Made by a program: the position numbers and the translations under genes
Notes under the pieces: generated by a model
What the model was told of the DNA's origin: nothing
The model's database searches: none
What the model saw: the letters and a program-made list of their open reading frames with translations, nothing else
Source of the DNA: Tahibacter harae
Lineage (GTDB): Bacteria; Pseudomonadota; Gammaproteobacteria; Xanthomonadales; Rhodanobacteraceae
Direction: 5' to 3'
Length of the DNA stretch: 64,000 nt
Assembly: GCF_024437735.1 (NCBI RefSeq)
Contig: NZ_JANFQO010000002.1
Span: 400,524-464,523 of the forward strand
Shown here: positions 8,663 to 17,391 of the stretch, piece after piece
How positions within the stretch are numbered: position 1 is the first letter of the stretch
Layout: every line of letters begins with the position of its first letter

Positions 8663-10084
8663 ATGACGTCCGCGGAAACGGTCTGGTCCGCCCCGCAGCG
8701 CGCGCTGTGGCAGCGGCTGGAGCAGCACGACTTCGGCACCTGCGGCCACCGCCTGGACTTCACCGCCCGCCTGGCGCGGGAGCACGGCTGGAGCGAAGCC
8801 TACGCCGCCGGCGCGGTGCGCGAATACCAGCGCTTCTGTTTCCTGGCCATGGCCAGCGGCCACGCGGTCACGCCCAGCGACGCGGTGGACGAGGTCTGGC
8901 ATCTGCACCTGACCTACAGCCGCGACTACTGGACCCGCTACTGCCCCGACGTGCTGGGCGGCAACCTGCACCACGAACCCAGCCGAGGCGGCCGCGAACA
9001 GGCCGGCCTGCACTATGCGCAATACGCCCAGACCCTGGCCAGCTACCAGCATTGGTTCGGCCCGCCCCCGCTGGACTACTGGCCCGACGCACAAACCCAG
9101 AACGCCAGCCCCGCCCGCTACCGCCGCATCGATCTCAACCGCCACTGGCTGCTGCGCCGCCCGCGCCTGCCCCGCCCGCGCTGGAGCCAGCTGGGCCTGG
9201 CCGGCCTGCTGCTGGGTGCCGCGCCGCTGCTGCAGGCGTTGCCGCTGAACCCGCTGGACATGAGCGGCCCGGCCTTCCTGGGCCTGTTTATCGCCCTGCT
9301 CGTCCTTTGCTTCGCGGTCCAGGCCGTGCTGCGGCGCCGGCTGCGCGATACCGGCCCGGCCCGGCCGGGTGCGCAGCCGGATGAATGGTCCATCGCTTAC
9401 CTCGCCGGTGGCACCCGGCGCGTGGTCGAGGCTGGCATCGCCCGGCTGCTGGCGGAAGACCGGGCGCAGTGGAATCGCAAGACGCGCCGGCTGGAATTCC
9501 CGCGCGGCCGCAGCGGGCTGGAATTCCCGCTGGACCTGATCGCCAGCCAGGCCGGCCGCGACATTGATGAAATGACCAAGCGGCTGGATCCGCAGCTGAA
9601 CGAATTGCGCCGCAGCCTGCGCGACCGCGGCCTGCTGCTGCCGCCGCAGCGGCGCCGCCAGGCCGGCCTGCTCGCGGCCCTGCCCTTCGGCCTGCTGACC
9701 CTGTTCGGCATCGCCAAGGTCTGGATCGGCATTCTGCGCGATCGTCCGGTAGCGTTCCTGGTGATGCTGCTGCTGATCGGCGTCATCGCCGGCCTGATCG
9801 TGCTGTTCCGCATGCCCGAGCGCAGCCGCGCCGGCGATGCGCTGCTGCAGCAGCTGAACCTGAAATACGCCCACGCCCGGCGCGCGCCGCGCAACAGCGA
9901 TGTGGGCCTGGCGGTGGCCCTGGCCGGCACGGCCGTGCTGGCGGGCACGGCCTACGCGGATTTCCATAACTACCGCGAGCGGAACTCCGGCGACAGCGGA
10001 GGCGGCGGCAGCAGTTGCAGCAGCAGCAGCGACGGCGGCAGCAGTTGCAGCAGCGGTTGCGGCGGCTGTGGCGGCGGCGACTGA
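8663..10084 (+). CDS. GRDP/TIGR04222-like membrane protein with Cys/Gly/Ser tail
   Basis: A 473-residue protein of unknown function. The N-terminal ~150 residues contain AVDEVWHLHLTYSRDYW, the signature of glycine-rich-domain-like (GRDP) proteins. Two hydrophobic segments follow at about 185-230, then a soluble segment that resembles TIGR04222 proteins, two more helices (about 342-390), and one at about 425-445. The last ~25 residues are almost only Gly, Ser, Cys and Asp, ending SGCGGCGGGD. The ATG at 8663 has GGAGA (8652-8656) upstream; an upstream in-frame ATG at 8627 has no such site. The family tail is known to be Cys-rich, but its purpose is not. Transcribed toward the DUF3606 gene. Confidence 0.8.
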   Translation: MTSAETVWSAPQRALWQRLEQHDFGTCGHRLDFTARLAREHGWSEAYAAGAVREYQRFCFLAMASGHAVTPSDAVDEVWHLHLTYSRDYWTRYCPDVLGGNLHHEPSRGGREQAGLHYAQYAQTLASYQHWFGPPPLDYWPDAQTQNASPARYRRIDLNRHWLLRRPRLPRPRWSQLGLAGLLLGAAPLLQALPLNPLDMSGPAFLGLFIALLVLCFAVQAVLRRRLRDTGPARPGAQPDEWSIAYLAGGTRRVVEAGIARLLAEDRAQWNRKTRRLEFPRGRSGLEFPLDLIASQAGRDIDEMTKRLDPQLNELRRSLRDRGLLLPPQRRRQAGLLAALPFGLLTLFGIAKVWIGILRDRPVAFLVMLLLIGVIAGLIVLFRMPERSRAGDALLQQLNLKYAHARRAPRNSDVGLAVALAGTAVLAGTAYADFHNYRERNSGDSGGGGSSCSSSSDGGSSCSSGCGGCGGGD

Positions 10085-10097
10085 CGCCCGCGCCGGC

Positions 10098-10289
10098 TCA
10101 GGCCGGCTGGCGCTGCTGGGCCAGGTAGGCCTGCACCACGCGCACGTTGACGCCGACCTGGGCCACTGCACCCAGCAGTTCGTCCGGCGTGACGCCCCAG
10201 CGGGTGGACCAGTAGTTCACTTCCCAGTTCGCGACGATATTGATGCGGTCGCTGCTGTTGGACGGATCGGTGGTATGGGCATCGAGCAT
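10098..10289 (-). CDS. DUF3606 domain protein
   Basis: A 63-residue protein matching the small DUF3606 family: SDRINIVANWEVNYWSTRWGV, then ELLGAVAQVGVNVRVVQAYL. The function of the family is unknown; members are short and soluble. The ATG at 10287-10289 gives MLDAHTTDP, the normal family start. It ends 13 bp from the stop of the convergent TIGR04222-like gene. Confidence 0.85.
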   Translation of the reverse strand: MLDAHTTDPSNSSDRINIVANWEVNYWSTRWGVTPDELLGAVAQVGVNVRVVQAYLAQQRQPA

Positions 10290-10655
10290 GGGCCTGCTCC
10301 CAAGTCGTGACGGCTGGCGCCTCGGACACTGCCCCCTGTGCACGGCAGCCTAGCCGCGGCCCGGAAAAGATTGCGTTAAGGCGGCGGAACGCGGTCACAC
10401 AATCGCAATCCACGAATAAATAAACAAAGATCAATTTACAGGTTTTATCATTCCGTCATCCGCACCGTGCCTGTCCGGGCTTGCGCCGGCCCCGTCCCAC
10501 GGCGCCCCGTCCGCCTGCCCGATGTGCGGCTGCGAGATCGCCCCTGTCCGCCGTCCACGCCGCCGTTGCATTCCTTTGCAGGAAAGCCCGCGCGCGCGCC
10601 TGCCGGCGTCCCGCCTCCGTAGTACCATGCCGCGGCCTGCCACCGGAGCCGCCCT
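10290..10655. other. Intergenic region with an AT-rich island
   Basis: No gene recognised. Bases about 10405-10452 (CGAATAAATAAACAAAGATC and onward) are strikingly AT-rich compared with their surroundings and probably hold a promoter. I could not fit an exact -35/-10 pair. The rest is GC-rich leader of the CHAD gene. Confidence 0.4.
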
Positions 10656-11594
10656 GTGCCCGCTGTCCGCCCGGCCCCCACCTGCGTCAACGCGATACCT
10701 GCACCGCCGCCTACGCTCGGCACGCTGCTGGGCCGCTGGCTGCAGGCCCAGCTGGACATCATCGAACAGCAGTTGCGCCGGCGCACGCACCGGCACGGTG
10801 CCATCCATGAAACACGCAAGGCCGCCCGCCGCTTCCGCGCCGGGCTGGAACTGTGCGCCGCCTTGAACGACGACGCCGTCGCCGCGGCCGGCCGGCGCGT
10901 ACGCCGCATCGGCAGGAAACTCTCCCCGCTGCGCGACGCCCATGTCGCCGCCGAAACCGCAGCAGCGCAGCGCAAGGGCCCGCTGGCTGCGCGCTGGCGC
11001 GAACTGCAGCAGGCACTGCGGCGGCGCCGCGACACCCTGCTGCACCAGGCCTTGCAGGCCGATCCCGCCTTCCGCCGCCTGCGCCGCCAGGCACAACGCG
11101 TCCGCACCGAACTGGACGCACTGGATTTCGCGCCACTGGAACCGAAACAGCTGCTGCAGGCCCTGCGCGACAGCGCCGCCCGCCTGCAACGCGCGCAGCG
11201 CGCTGCGCAGGCCGCCTCCGCCACCGTCGAACAGCGCCATCGCTGGCGCCGCCGCCTGCGCCGGCTGCGTCAGCAGCTGGACTGCCTGCAGCAGATCACC
11301 GCGGACGAACAAGCGCCCGCCGCCGCTCGCCAGGATGCCACTCTGATACTGACCCAGGCCGCCGAATTCCTGCCCGCCGCCGAACGCCTGAACGCGCTCA
11401 CCGACGAGCTGGGCGGCCAGCAGGACAGCGCCAACCTGCGCCGCCTGCTGCGCCGCGAACCCGCCCTGCCGCATGGCGACGAACTGTGCCGCAGCCTGCC
11501 GCGCAAGCATCCCCTGCCGCAAGCCGTGCTACCGCACACCGCCGGCCGCAGGCCCAAATCACCGCCCCGCGCCCCGGCGTTACCTTCTGGCTGA
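10656..11594 (+). CDS. CHAD domain protein
   Basis: A 312-residue helical protein with one CHAD domain (conserved histidine alpha-helical domain, thought to bind polyphosphate). The key block is HGAIHETRKAARRFRAGLEL (about 48-67), with further basic helices around RRVRRIGRKLSPLRDAH and RHRWRRRLRRLRQQLD. No CYTH phosphatase domain is attached. The start is GTG at 10656 with GGAG about 8 nt upstream; no ATG fits. The last ~25 residues are Pro/Arg-rich and unlike the domain. Soluble and probably cytoplasmic. A truncated transporter gene follows 33 bp later on the same strand. Confidence 0.85.
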   Translation: MPAVRPAPTCVNAIPAPPPTLGTLLGRWLQAQLDIIEQQLRRRTHRHGAIHETRKAARRFRAGLELCAALNDDAVAAAGRRVRRIGRKLSPLRDAHVAAETAAAQRKGPLAARWRELQQALRRRRDTLLHQALQADPAFRRLRRQAQRVRTELDALDFAPLEPKQLLQALRDSAARLQRAQRAAQAASATVEQRHRWRRRLRRLRQQLDCLQQITADEQAPAAARQDATLILTQAAEFLPAAERLNALTDELGGQQDSANLRRLLRREPALPHGDELCRSLPRKHPLPQAVLPHTAGRRPKSPPRAPALPSG

Positions 11595-11627
11595 CGGCAG
11601 CGCCACGCAGCACACCGTGGACCCGGG

Positions 11628-11804
11628 ATGCGCGCGACCATGATCGAAATCTCGCCGCCGCTGCTCGCGGCGATCGCCCTGACCTTCTTCCTCGCCGGCG
11701 CGGTCAAGGGCGTGAGCGGCATGGGAGCGCATCAGTCCGCCGTATTCCGACGCGGGTTCCTGGTCTGTCTGTTTCTGCCGGGGACGGGACTGGCGCTGCG
11801 CTAA
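11628..11804 (+). pseudogene. TauE/SafE (TSUP) exporter, N-terminal remnant
   Basis: A 58-codon frame begins MIEISPPLLAAIALTFFLAG (internal ATG 11640) and continues AVKGVSGMG, the usual start of TSUP sulfite/sulfonate exporters of about 250 residues. After GMG the similarity stops at about base 11726, and an unrelated tail runs to a TAA at 11802-11804. No downstream part of the transporter is found before or after the NACHT gene. The break marks the left side of the lower-GC segment at 11.8-15.6 kb, so an insertion with deletion is the simplest reading. A functional small protein is unlikely. Confidence 0.65.
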
Positions 11805-11857
11805 CGGTGCAATACAGACATCGCGCGGGACGGCGCGGCGCAGACAACCCCGGACTG

Positions 11858-14800
11858 CTAGCTCGACAAAATAGCCCGTACCGCCCGGATGAACCCCTGC
11901 GGAGGGTCGGACTGTTGTGAAAGGCCCTCGGCCAGCCTGCGCATTCTCCGTGCGTCGAGTTCGACCAGCGCGAGCGCGGCCACGTGCTCGGCGATCGGAT
12001 CGAATTCAAAACGCCACATGACATCGCCCTCGACGTTGTACATACGCAGAATGCCGTCCTCCTTCAGCCGCTGCAGCAGCGCCGCGGCGAGTCTGGCATC
12101 ATCGCCCAGCGCCCTGCTCAAGGCGGCAATACCTGCATCGTGCTTGACTGCCTTGGGCAGATAGTCCTCGGCGAGTTCACGTACCGCCAGCGCCTTGCAG
12201 GCCTTGAACAACAGCGCCTCGCTGTCGAGCTGCGAGTCTCCGGAAGGCTTGCGCCGATGCAGTTCGGCGAGATAGTCGAAATAGACCTGTACCTCCGAAG
12301 CGGTGATAGCGGGCGCTCCGGCATTTGCCGCGACAGCGGTGATCGCCTTGGCCAGATAGTTCTCGACGAACAACCGTACAAGCAGCGGCGAAACCGCTCC
12401 GGCACCAGGAAACATGCCGGAGAACGCTGTGAGCATGCCCCCCTGGATGTTCAGCACCTCGCCCGCTGGACGCGCAACGCCGCCGCTGCGCAGCAGAGAG
12501 GCAACGGTATCGATGAGCAATACAGTTGCCTCATGCGTACCCAGGTCACTGGTGCGACAGTAGGTGTAGTCGCGATTCGCGAAAGCCTCTTCCCTGCGCG
12601 TCGTCAGTACGACGAAGTTCCCCTGCTTGGCGAATTCCTGCCAGGCTTTCTGAAAATCGGCCGGCGCCTCGCTTACACCGTCGACGATGAACAGCAGGAA
12701 ACGGTCTCTTGCCAGATGGCCGATGATCGCGGCTGGAAGCAAGGGCTGGCCGGCGATTTCCCGCACGCGCTCGTACATGCGTTCCGGCATTGCGGAGTCG
12801 GCGGAGAACCATAGCGGCAGCGACGGATTTCCCAGAGCACTTTCGTCCGCTACGAGCCGCGCGATGCGGCCGGCCAGCGTCGACTTGCCGGTTCCACCAT
12901 TGCCGGAGATCACCATCGCCGCGAACGGGCGTCCCTTCACATGCCGCAGCGCATCGACCGTCACGCCCGCGGCGGACACCGGTGCCCCGGCGCCGTGACG
13001 CATGCCCAACGGCAACGGCACGTATTCGTATTGCTGCGGCCCATCGAGTTCCAGACGAGCCAGGAACTTGTGCCGGTGCGCACGCAACCAGGCCGCCAAG
13101 ACCCGGCGGCGACTGAACGGCAACGCAAATAACAGGGGAAACAGAGACTTTATCACCGACTGAAGGAAGGGAACTCCCACCATTTCGGCCACTTTCTCCG
13201 CACTGCAAGCCAGCGAGATGACCCAGAACGGCCGCAGCCAGAACACCATGCCCAGCACCAGCAACAGCAGCGCGAGCGATGCGGCAGCGGCGATGCTGCG
13301 CCAGTCTGGCTTGTAGACCAATGCAAAGGCCTGGTCGCTGGAGGGATAGCGGACTCTGAAACCCGGCCCGCTCAGCGTGACAACGAGATAGATAGTCGAG
13401 TTTTCCACCGCGCTGAGCGTGGCAGCCGGGTCCAGCACAACGCGAACCGTATTCACGGCGGAACGGGAGATGGCATCGGAGTTGATCGGCCGCGGCGCGA
13501 TCTTCGCTCGTCGCGCATAGTCGGCGCTGCTCCAACCGGCCACTTCGACGCAATTGCCTGTACAGAGACCGGACGGATCATCCAGTTCGAAATCGATGAC
13601 GAGGTCGTTTCCGATCTGCCGCTGCGACTTGATGCCTGTCACCGCGGGCACGACGGCAGCCGATTCGGTGACAAGTCCGACCTGATTTCCAGGGACTACC
13701 GTGGCATCCCGCAAGGTCAGCAACCTGTTCGAGCCCGGCGCCGTCGCTTCCATCCTGGCCCAATTCAGGCCGCCGTCCTTGGCATCGTACAAGAAGCCCT
13801 GGTCGTCCAGCGCAAGCGCCTCACCGGCGGGGCCGCGCAGTGCGACATCAATAAAGCTGGTGAGATCCGGCGTTGCGAATGTGTTCCACACTTTTGCATC
13901 GGAGCCGTCGCTCAACAGATAACCGCCAGCCCCGGCCGCAAAGTAGCGCTGTCTCCTGTAATCGTAGGAAACCCGGTTGAGCGCAAATGTCGGCTCGGCT
14001 GCAACCATCCAGCTGGCGCCGCCGTCATCGGAAAGGACGACGATTCCCGACAACTGCTCGACAAGGATGTTGCCTGTGCTTGCCTCCCAACGCAGGCCGT
14101 TCGTATAGAGCGTCGATCGGCCCTTGCCAATCCGCATCAACGTTTCGCCGTAGCCGTTGGCCCTCCCCACCGCGACCACCGAATTTTCTCCGCAAGCGAT
14201 GGAACGAAGGCCAAGGGCATAGCGCGTCGGATGCCTGCTCCAGGTTGCGCCGTCGTCGGCCGACCGCCAAAGCTCACTGGAATCGTCGACAGCAAGCGCA
14301 ACCGCGGAACGCGGCACGAAGCAGACATCGACAAATCTTCCGCCGTCGCCCTCTCTCACCAGAGTCCATGAGGAATAGCTGCCGCCGGCAGTGCGAAACA
14401 CGCGCCCGCTCGCCATGATCGCGAGCACACCGCCACCTCGATTGGCCACCAGCCGGATCACGTCGGGATCCGGCAGTGCCTTTTCCAGAGCCCACGTCAT
14501 ACCGCCGTCGTCGGAGAGATAGATCCCTCCTTCGTCGTCCGCCAGCAGGAATCGCTTGACGGCTGCGCTGTAAGTCGCCGCGACGAAGGGCCTCCCGCCT
14601 ATCCACCTCCGCAGCCATCTTCTGCCGCCATCGCTGGTACTTGCGATCTGGCCATTCCGCGTGCCGATCACGGCGCGTTCCCCGGCATCGTCCGCTGCAA
14701 GTGCATTTGCAGCGATCTGCACTCCGGCAATTTCGCTCAGCTCGAGAAGCGCCGGCCGGAAAGGCGCCGCGCCGTTCGGTGCGACCGAAGCCATCACCTC

Positions 14801-15106
14801 GCCCAGGCGCGGCCTGGGCATGGATACCGTTTTCGCGTCCGCAGGTGCGGAAAGCTCGCCCACAGGCGAACCGGCTCCGTTGACGGCCGTTTCCGGAGCT
14901 GGAGAACCGGCCGTCGCGGCATCCGATCCTGTCTCTTCTGCCGCCGCCTGTCCGCTGATCCCGGGCGCTTTTTCGGCGCTGGCCGGGGGCGTATCGCTGT
15001 CCGCCTGCTGCAACTGTACGCCGCCCAGCACGCTATCGCTCGCACAACCCAGCACCATGCTCGTCGCCAGGAGGAAACTGCGCGCAACCCGTATTGCAGA
15101 CCCCAT
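11858..15106 (-). CDS. Membrane-spanning NACHT NTPase with BNR beta-propeller ectodomain
   Basis: A 1082-residue protein. Visible order: hydrophobic N-terminus with a possible lipobox VLGC (Cys21); Ala/Pro/Glu-rich linker (to about 115); a beta-propeller (about 125-480) with Asp-box/BNR motifs at 158-164, 198-205 (SDDGGMTW), 283-289, 359-366 and 442-449, like sialidase or Ycf48 repeats; an extra beta domain (about 485-600) with Cys514/Cys519; a strong transmembrane helix (about 605-630); a cytoplasmic NACHT NTPase with Walker A GNGGTGKS (735-742) and Walker B LLFIVDGVSE (D809, E813), the DG-x-x-E form being NACHT-like; then a helical C-terminus. The ATG at 15104-15106 has GGGAAG 5 nt upstream; a GTG six bases earlier is too close to it. 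Codon use is less GC-rich than the neighbours. Inferred role: receptor that senses an extracytoplasmic ligand and oligomerises inside, perhaps for defence. No effector domain recognised. Confidence 0.85.
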   Translation of the reverse strand: MGSAIRVARSFLLATSMVLGCASDSVLGGVQLQQADSDTPPASAEKAPGISGQAAAEETGSDAATAGSPAPETAVNGAGSPVGELSAPADAKTVSMPRPRLGEVMASVAPNGAAPFRPALLELSEIAGVQIAANALAADDAGERAVIGTRNGQIASTSDGGRRWLRRWIGGRPFVAATYSAAVKRFLLADDEGGIYLSDDGGMTWALEKALPDPDVIRLVANRGGGVLAIMASGRVFRTAGGSYSSWTLVREGDGGRFVDVCFVPRSAVALAVDDSSELWRSADDGATWSRHPTRYALGLRSIACGENSVVAVGRANGYGETLMRIGKGRSTLYTNGLRWEASTGNILVEQLSGIVVLSDDGGASWMVAAEPTFALNRVSYDYRRQRYFAAGAGGYLLSDGSDAKVWNTFATPDLTSFIDVALRGPAGEALALDDQGFLYDAKDGGLNWARMEATAPGSNRLLTLRDATVVPGNQVGLVTESAAVVPAVTGIKSQRQIGNDLVIDFELDDPSGLCTGNCVEVAGWSSADYARRAKIAPRPINSDAISRSAVNTVRVVLDPAATLSAVENSTIYLVVTLSGPGFRVRYPSSDQAFALVYKPDWRSIAAAASLALLLLVLGMVFWLRPFWVISLACSAEKVAEMVGVPFLQSVIKSLFPLLFALPFSRRRVLAAWLRAHRHKFLARLELDGPQQYEYVPLPLGMRHGAGAPVSAAGVTVDALRHVKGRPFAAMVISGNGGTGKSTLAGRIARLVADESALGNPSLPLWFSADSAMPERMYERVREIAGQPLLPAAIIGHLARDRFLLFIVDGVSEAPADFQKAWQEFAKQGNFVVLTTRREEAFANRDYTYCRTSDLGTHEATVLLIDTVASLLRSGGVARPAGEVLNIQGGMLTAFSGMFPGAGAVSPLLVRLFVENYLAKAITAVAANAGAPAITASEVQVYFDYLAELHRRKPSGDSQLDSEALLFKACKALAVRELAEDYLPKAVKHDAGIAALSRALGDDARLAAALLQRLKEDGILRMYNVEGDVMWRFEFDPIAEHVAALALVELDARRMRRLAEGLSQQSDPPQGFIRAVRAILSS

Positions 15107-15693
15107 CGGCACTTCCCAAAGGTGACGAAGACGTATAGTAGCTCAGGTGTTTATTTTGTCCCCAGCCGCCGCCACCGCGTCCTGTCGCTTGCGGCAATCG
15201 CCAGAGCGGTCCGGCGCGATGCCAGCGTGGCCGCTTTCAGGAAGCGCGTGCACCGCCAGTACTCCGCAATGCGGTGTTTGCCAGCGCAGCTGGTTCCGCC
15301 GTCGCGACTGCGGATGGACCGCAGTATGAGAGGACGGGCCGTAGGAATGCCCCGGGAAAAGCCGGTGGCAGATGACAACGGCGTGACAATCCCCTTGCCG
15401 CGGTCTGGGCCGCCTCCCTGCGGCCGACGCCTCCAATCCGGCATTTTCACGCCATGACCCCAGGCTCCTGCTGCTGGCGTACACGCCACCAGCCGCACCA
15501 GAGCTGCCGCGCCGCGCCACTTACCAAACCAAAAGCTCATATCGAACCAACCAGCCGCGATGATGGCGTCAACGGAAATGGCGTTTCATTTAGCAACCGT
15601 TTAACCGGCGGTTTGGCGTCATAGACACACGCCATGCGGCAACGGAGCTGCCGCCGCCAGCCCGGTTCGCTCATATCGTTCAGAGGATCAGCC
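15107..15693. other. Intergenic region, no convincing gene
   Basis: About 590 bp between the divergent NACHT and FAD genes. Open frames exist (for example minus 15151-15540) but resemble no family and lack ribosome sites. Bases 15555-15625 hold several related short words (ATGGCGTCAAC, AAATGGCGTTTC, GTTTGGCGTCAT; AACCGTTTAACCGGCGGTTT), possibly regulatory for the FAD gene. The region may include the right edge of the acquired segment. Confidence 0.4.
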
Positions 15694-17139
15694 ATGGGTA
15701 CGAAGGTTGCCATCATCGGCGGCGGCGCCGCCGCCGCGTTCGTGATAACGGAATTGCTGGAGCACGGCGTAGGCATGCCGGCCGAGCTGCACTGGTATTC
15801 GGGCCGCCGCGGCGGCAGCCGCGGCGTGGCCTATGCGACGCCGGTGGACGAACACCTGCTCAACGTGCGCGCCACGGCGATGGGGCTGAACTCGGCCGAG
15901 CCCACCGAATTCCTGGAATTCGCGCGCCAGCAGCTGCCCGATGCGCGCGGCGGGGATTTCCTGCCGCGCCGCCTCTATGGCGACTATCTCGAAGCGCGCG
16001 TGTCGCGCGCGTTTGAAGGCGCCTCGTTCCGCGGCATCCGCGCCTCGCGCCTGCGCACCGAGATCGAACGCATCGAGCCCGCGCCCGAAGGCGGCTATAT
16101 GCTGACCGATTCCACCGGCTATCCCAGCCATGCGGACATCGTCGTGACTGCCGTCGGCGCCCTGCCCAACCGGCCGCTGCCGCAGGCCTGCGATACGCTG
16201 ATCGAGGCCGGCCGCTACGTGCTGGACCCATGGCAGTGGCTGTCGGCCAATACGCTGCCTTTTGACCGATTGCGCAAAGTGCTGATTGTCGGCTCCGGCC
16301 TTTCCGCCGTGGACCTCGCCCTCAGCGTCACCGAACGCTGGCCGCAGGTGCACGTGACCCTGCTCTCGCGCCGCGGCCGCCTGCCCGCCGCGCATGTGCG
16401 CGAGGCACAGCTGCCGGCCGAGGGCCTGGCCGAATTGATCGAGGATCTGCGCGAACGCCCGGACCTGCGCCAGTGGACGCGCCTGGTGCGCGCCGCCTGC
16501 GACGAGGCCGACGACTGGCGCAGCGTCATCGACAGCCTGCGCCATGCCACGCCGCAGCTGTGGCAGTCGCTGCCGGACACCGACCGCCGCCGCTTCCTGC
16601 GCCATCTGCGCGGCATCTGGGAGATAGGCCGCCACCGCATGCCGCCGCAGATAGCCCGGCGCGTGCTGGAACTGCAGGCCGACCAGCGCCTGGAAACCCG
16701 CGCCGGCCGCATCCGCAGCTTCCGCGCCGGCCGCAACAACAAGCCGGTACTGACCTGGACCTCCGCCCCGGACCACACCCACGAACAGGTCGCCAGCTAC
16801 GACCTGGTATTGCAGGCCGTGGGCATGGACACCGATGCGCGCGGCACCAGCCACAGCCTGGTGCGCTCGCTGCTGCAGCAGGGTCTGGCCCAGCCCGATC
16901 CGCTGGGCCTGGGCCTGCTCGTCGACGGGAACGGCCGTCTCGATCCGCAGCAGCGCCTGTGGACCCTGGGCGCGCTGTGCCGCGGCCGCGACTGGGAATC
17001 CACCGCCATCCCGGAAATCCGCCAGCAGGCCCGGCGCATCGCCGTGCAGCTGTTCCGCGAACTGGCCAGCGAGGCCGCGCAGGAGCGGCGTGCGCCGCGC
17101 GAGCGGTCGCTGGCGGAGACGGCGGATATCCACTGGTAA
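15694..17139 (+). CDS. FAD/NAD(P)-binding oxidoreductase (HpyO/YdhS-like)
   Basis: A 481-residue protein of the FAD-NAD(P)-binding family that includes FAD-dependent urate hydroxylase-like proteins. An N-terminal dinucleotide fold has the GxGxxA motif AIIGGGAAAAF (6-16). GGSRGVAYATPVDEHLLNVRA is typical of the family. A second nucleotide-binding motif is LIVGSGLSAVDLAL (about 199-212). The length matches the family. No signal peptide. The ATG at 15694 has AGAGGA (15682-15687) upstream; the frame opens earlier without a ribosome site. The substrate cannot be inferred. Downstream is a small membrane protein after 252 bp. Confidence 0.85.
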   Translation: MGTKVAIIGGGAAAAFVITELLEHGVGMPAELHWYSGRRGGSRGVAYATPVDEHLLNVRATAMGLNSAEPTEFLEFARQQLPDARGGDFLPRRLYGDYLEARVSRAFEGASFRGIRASRLRTEIERIEPAPEGGYMLTDSTGYPSHADIVVTAVGALPNRPLPQACDTLIEAGRYVLDPWQWLSANTLPFDRLRKVLIVGSGLSAVDLALSVTERWPQVHVTLLSRRGRLPAAHVREAQLPAEGLAELIEDLRERPDLRQWTRLVRAACDEADDWRSVIDSLRHATPQLWQSLPDTDRRRFLRHLRGIWEIGRHRMPPQIARRVLELQADQRLETRAGRIRSFRAGRNNKPVLTWTSAPDHTHEQVASYDLVLQAVGMDTDARGTSHSLVRSLLQQGLAQPDPLGLGLLVDGNGRLDPQQRLWTLGALCRGRDWESTAIPEIRQQARRIAVQLFRELASEAAQERRAPRERSLAETADIHW

Positions 17140-17391
17140 CCCTGGCCGGCGCGACGGCCTGCCCGTCGCGCCGGCCCTTGCGCTCCGGCGCACTGCCGCA
17201 GCGGACACGGTGCGCCTGCGTTCACCGTACGGGCGCTGCGGCCCGCGCCGGCCTTACCGCCGTCGATCGAAGATGCCGCTCGCAGCGCGCCGGCGGCGGC
17301 GTCTTCTTGGCAGGTATCCGCCGCACCGGTAGATTGCCGGCCTTCCCGGAACTGGCCCCGTGGCCAGCCGCCGGCACAGGAACGGAACCCG

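Noticed and set aside
10012..10060. AGC/GGC trinucleotide microsatellite
   Set aside because: It is the coding sequence of the Ser/Gly/Cys tail; interruptions and codon variation argue against a simple slippage repeat.
10092..10107. GCCGGC-TCAG-GCCGGC hairpin between the TIGR04222-like and DUF3606 genes
   Set aside because: Only 6 bp, each arm is itself palindromic, and no T-run follows; not enough to call a terminator.
15143..15540. Possible decayed transposase on the minus strand
   Set aside because: All three frames were read; none shows a DDE or other transposase motif, and no terminal inverted repeats were found.
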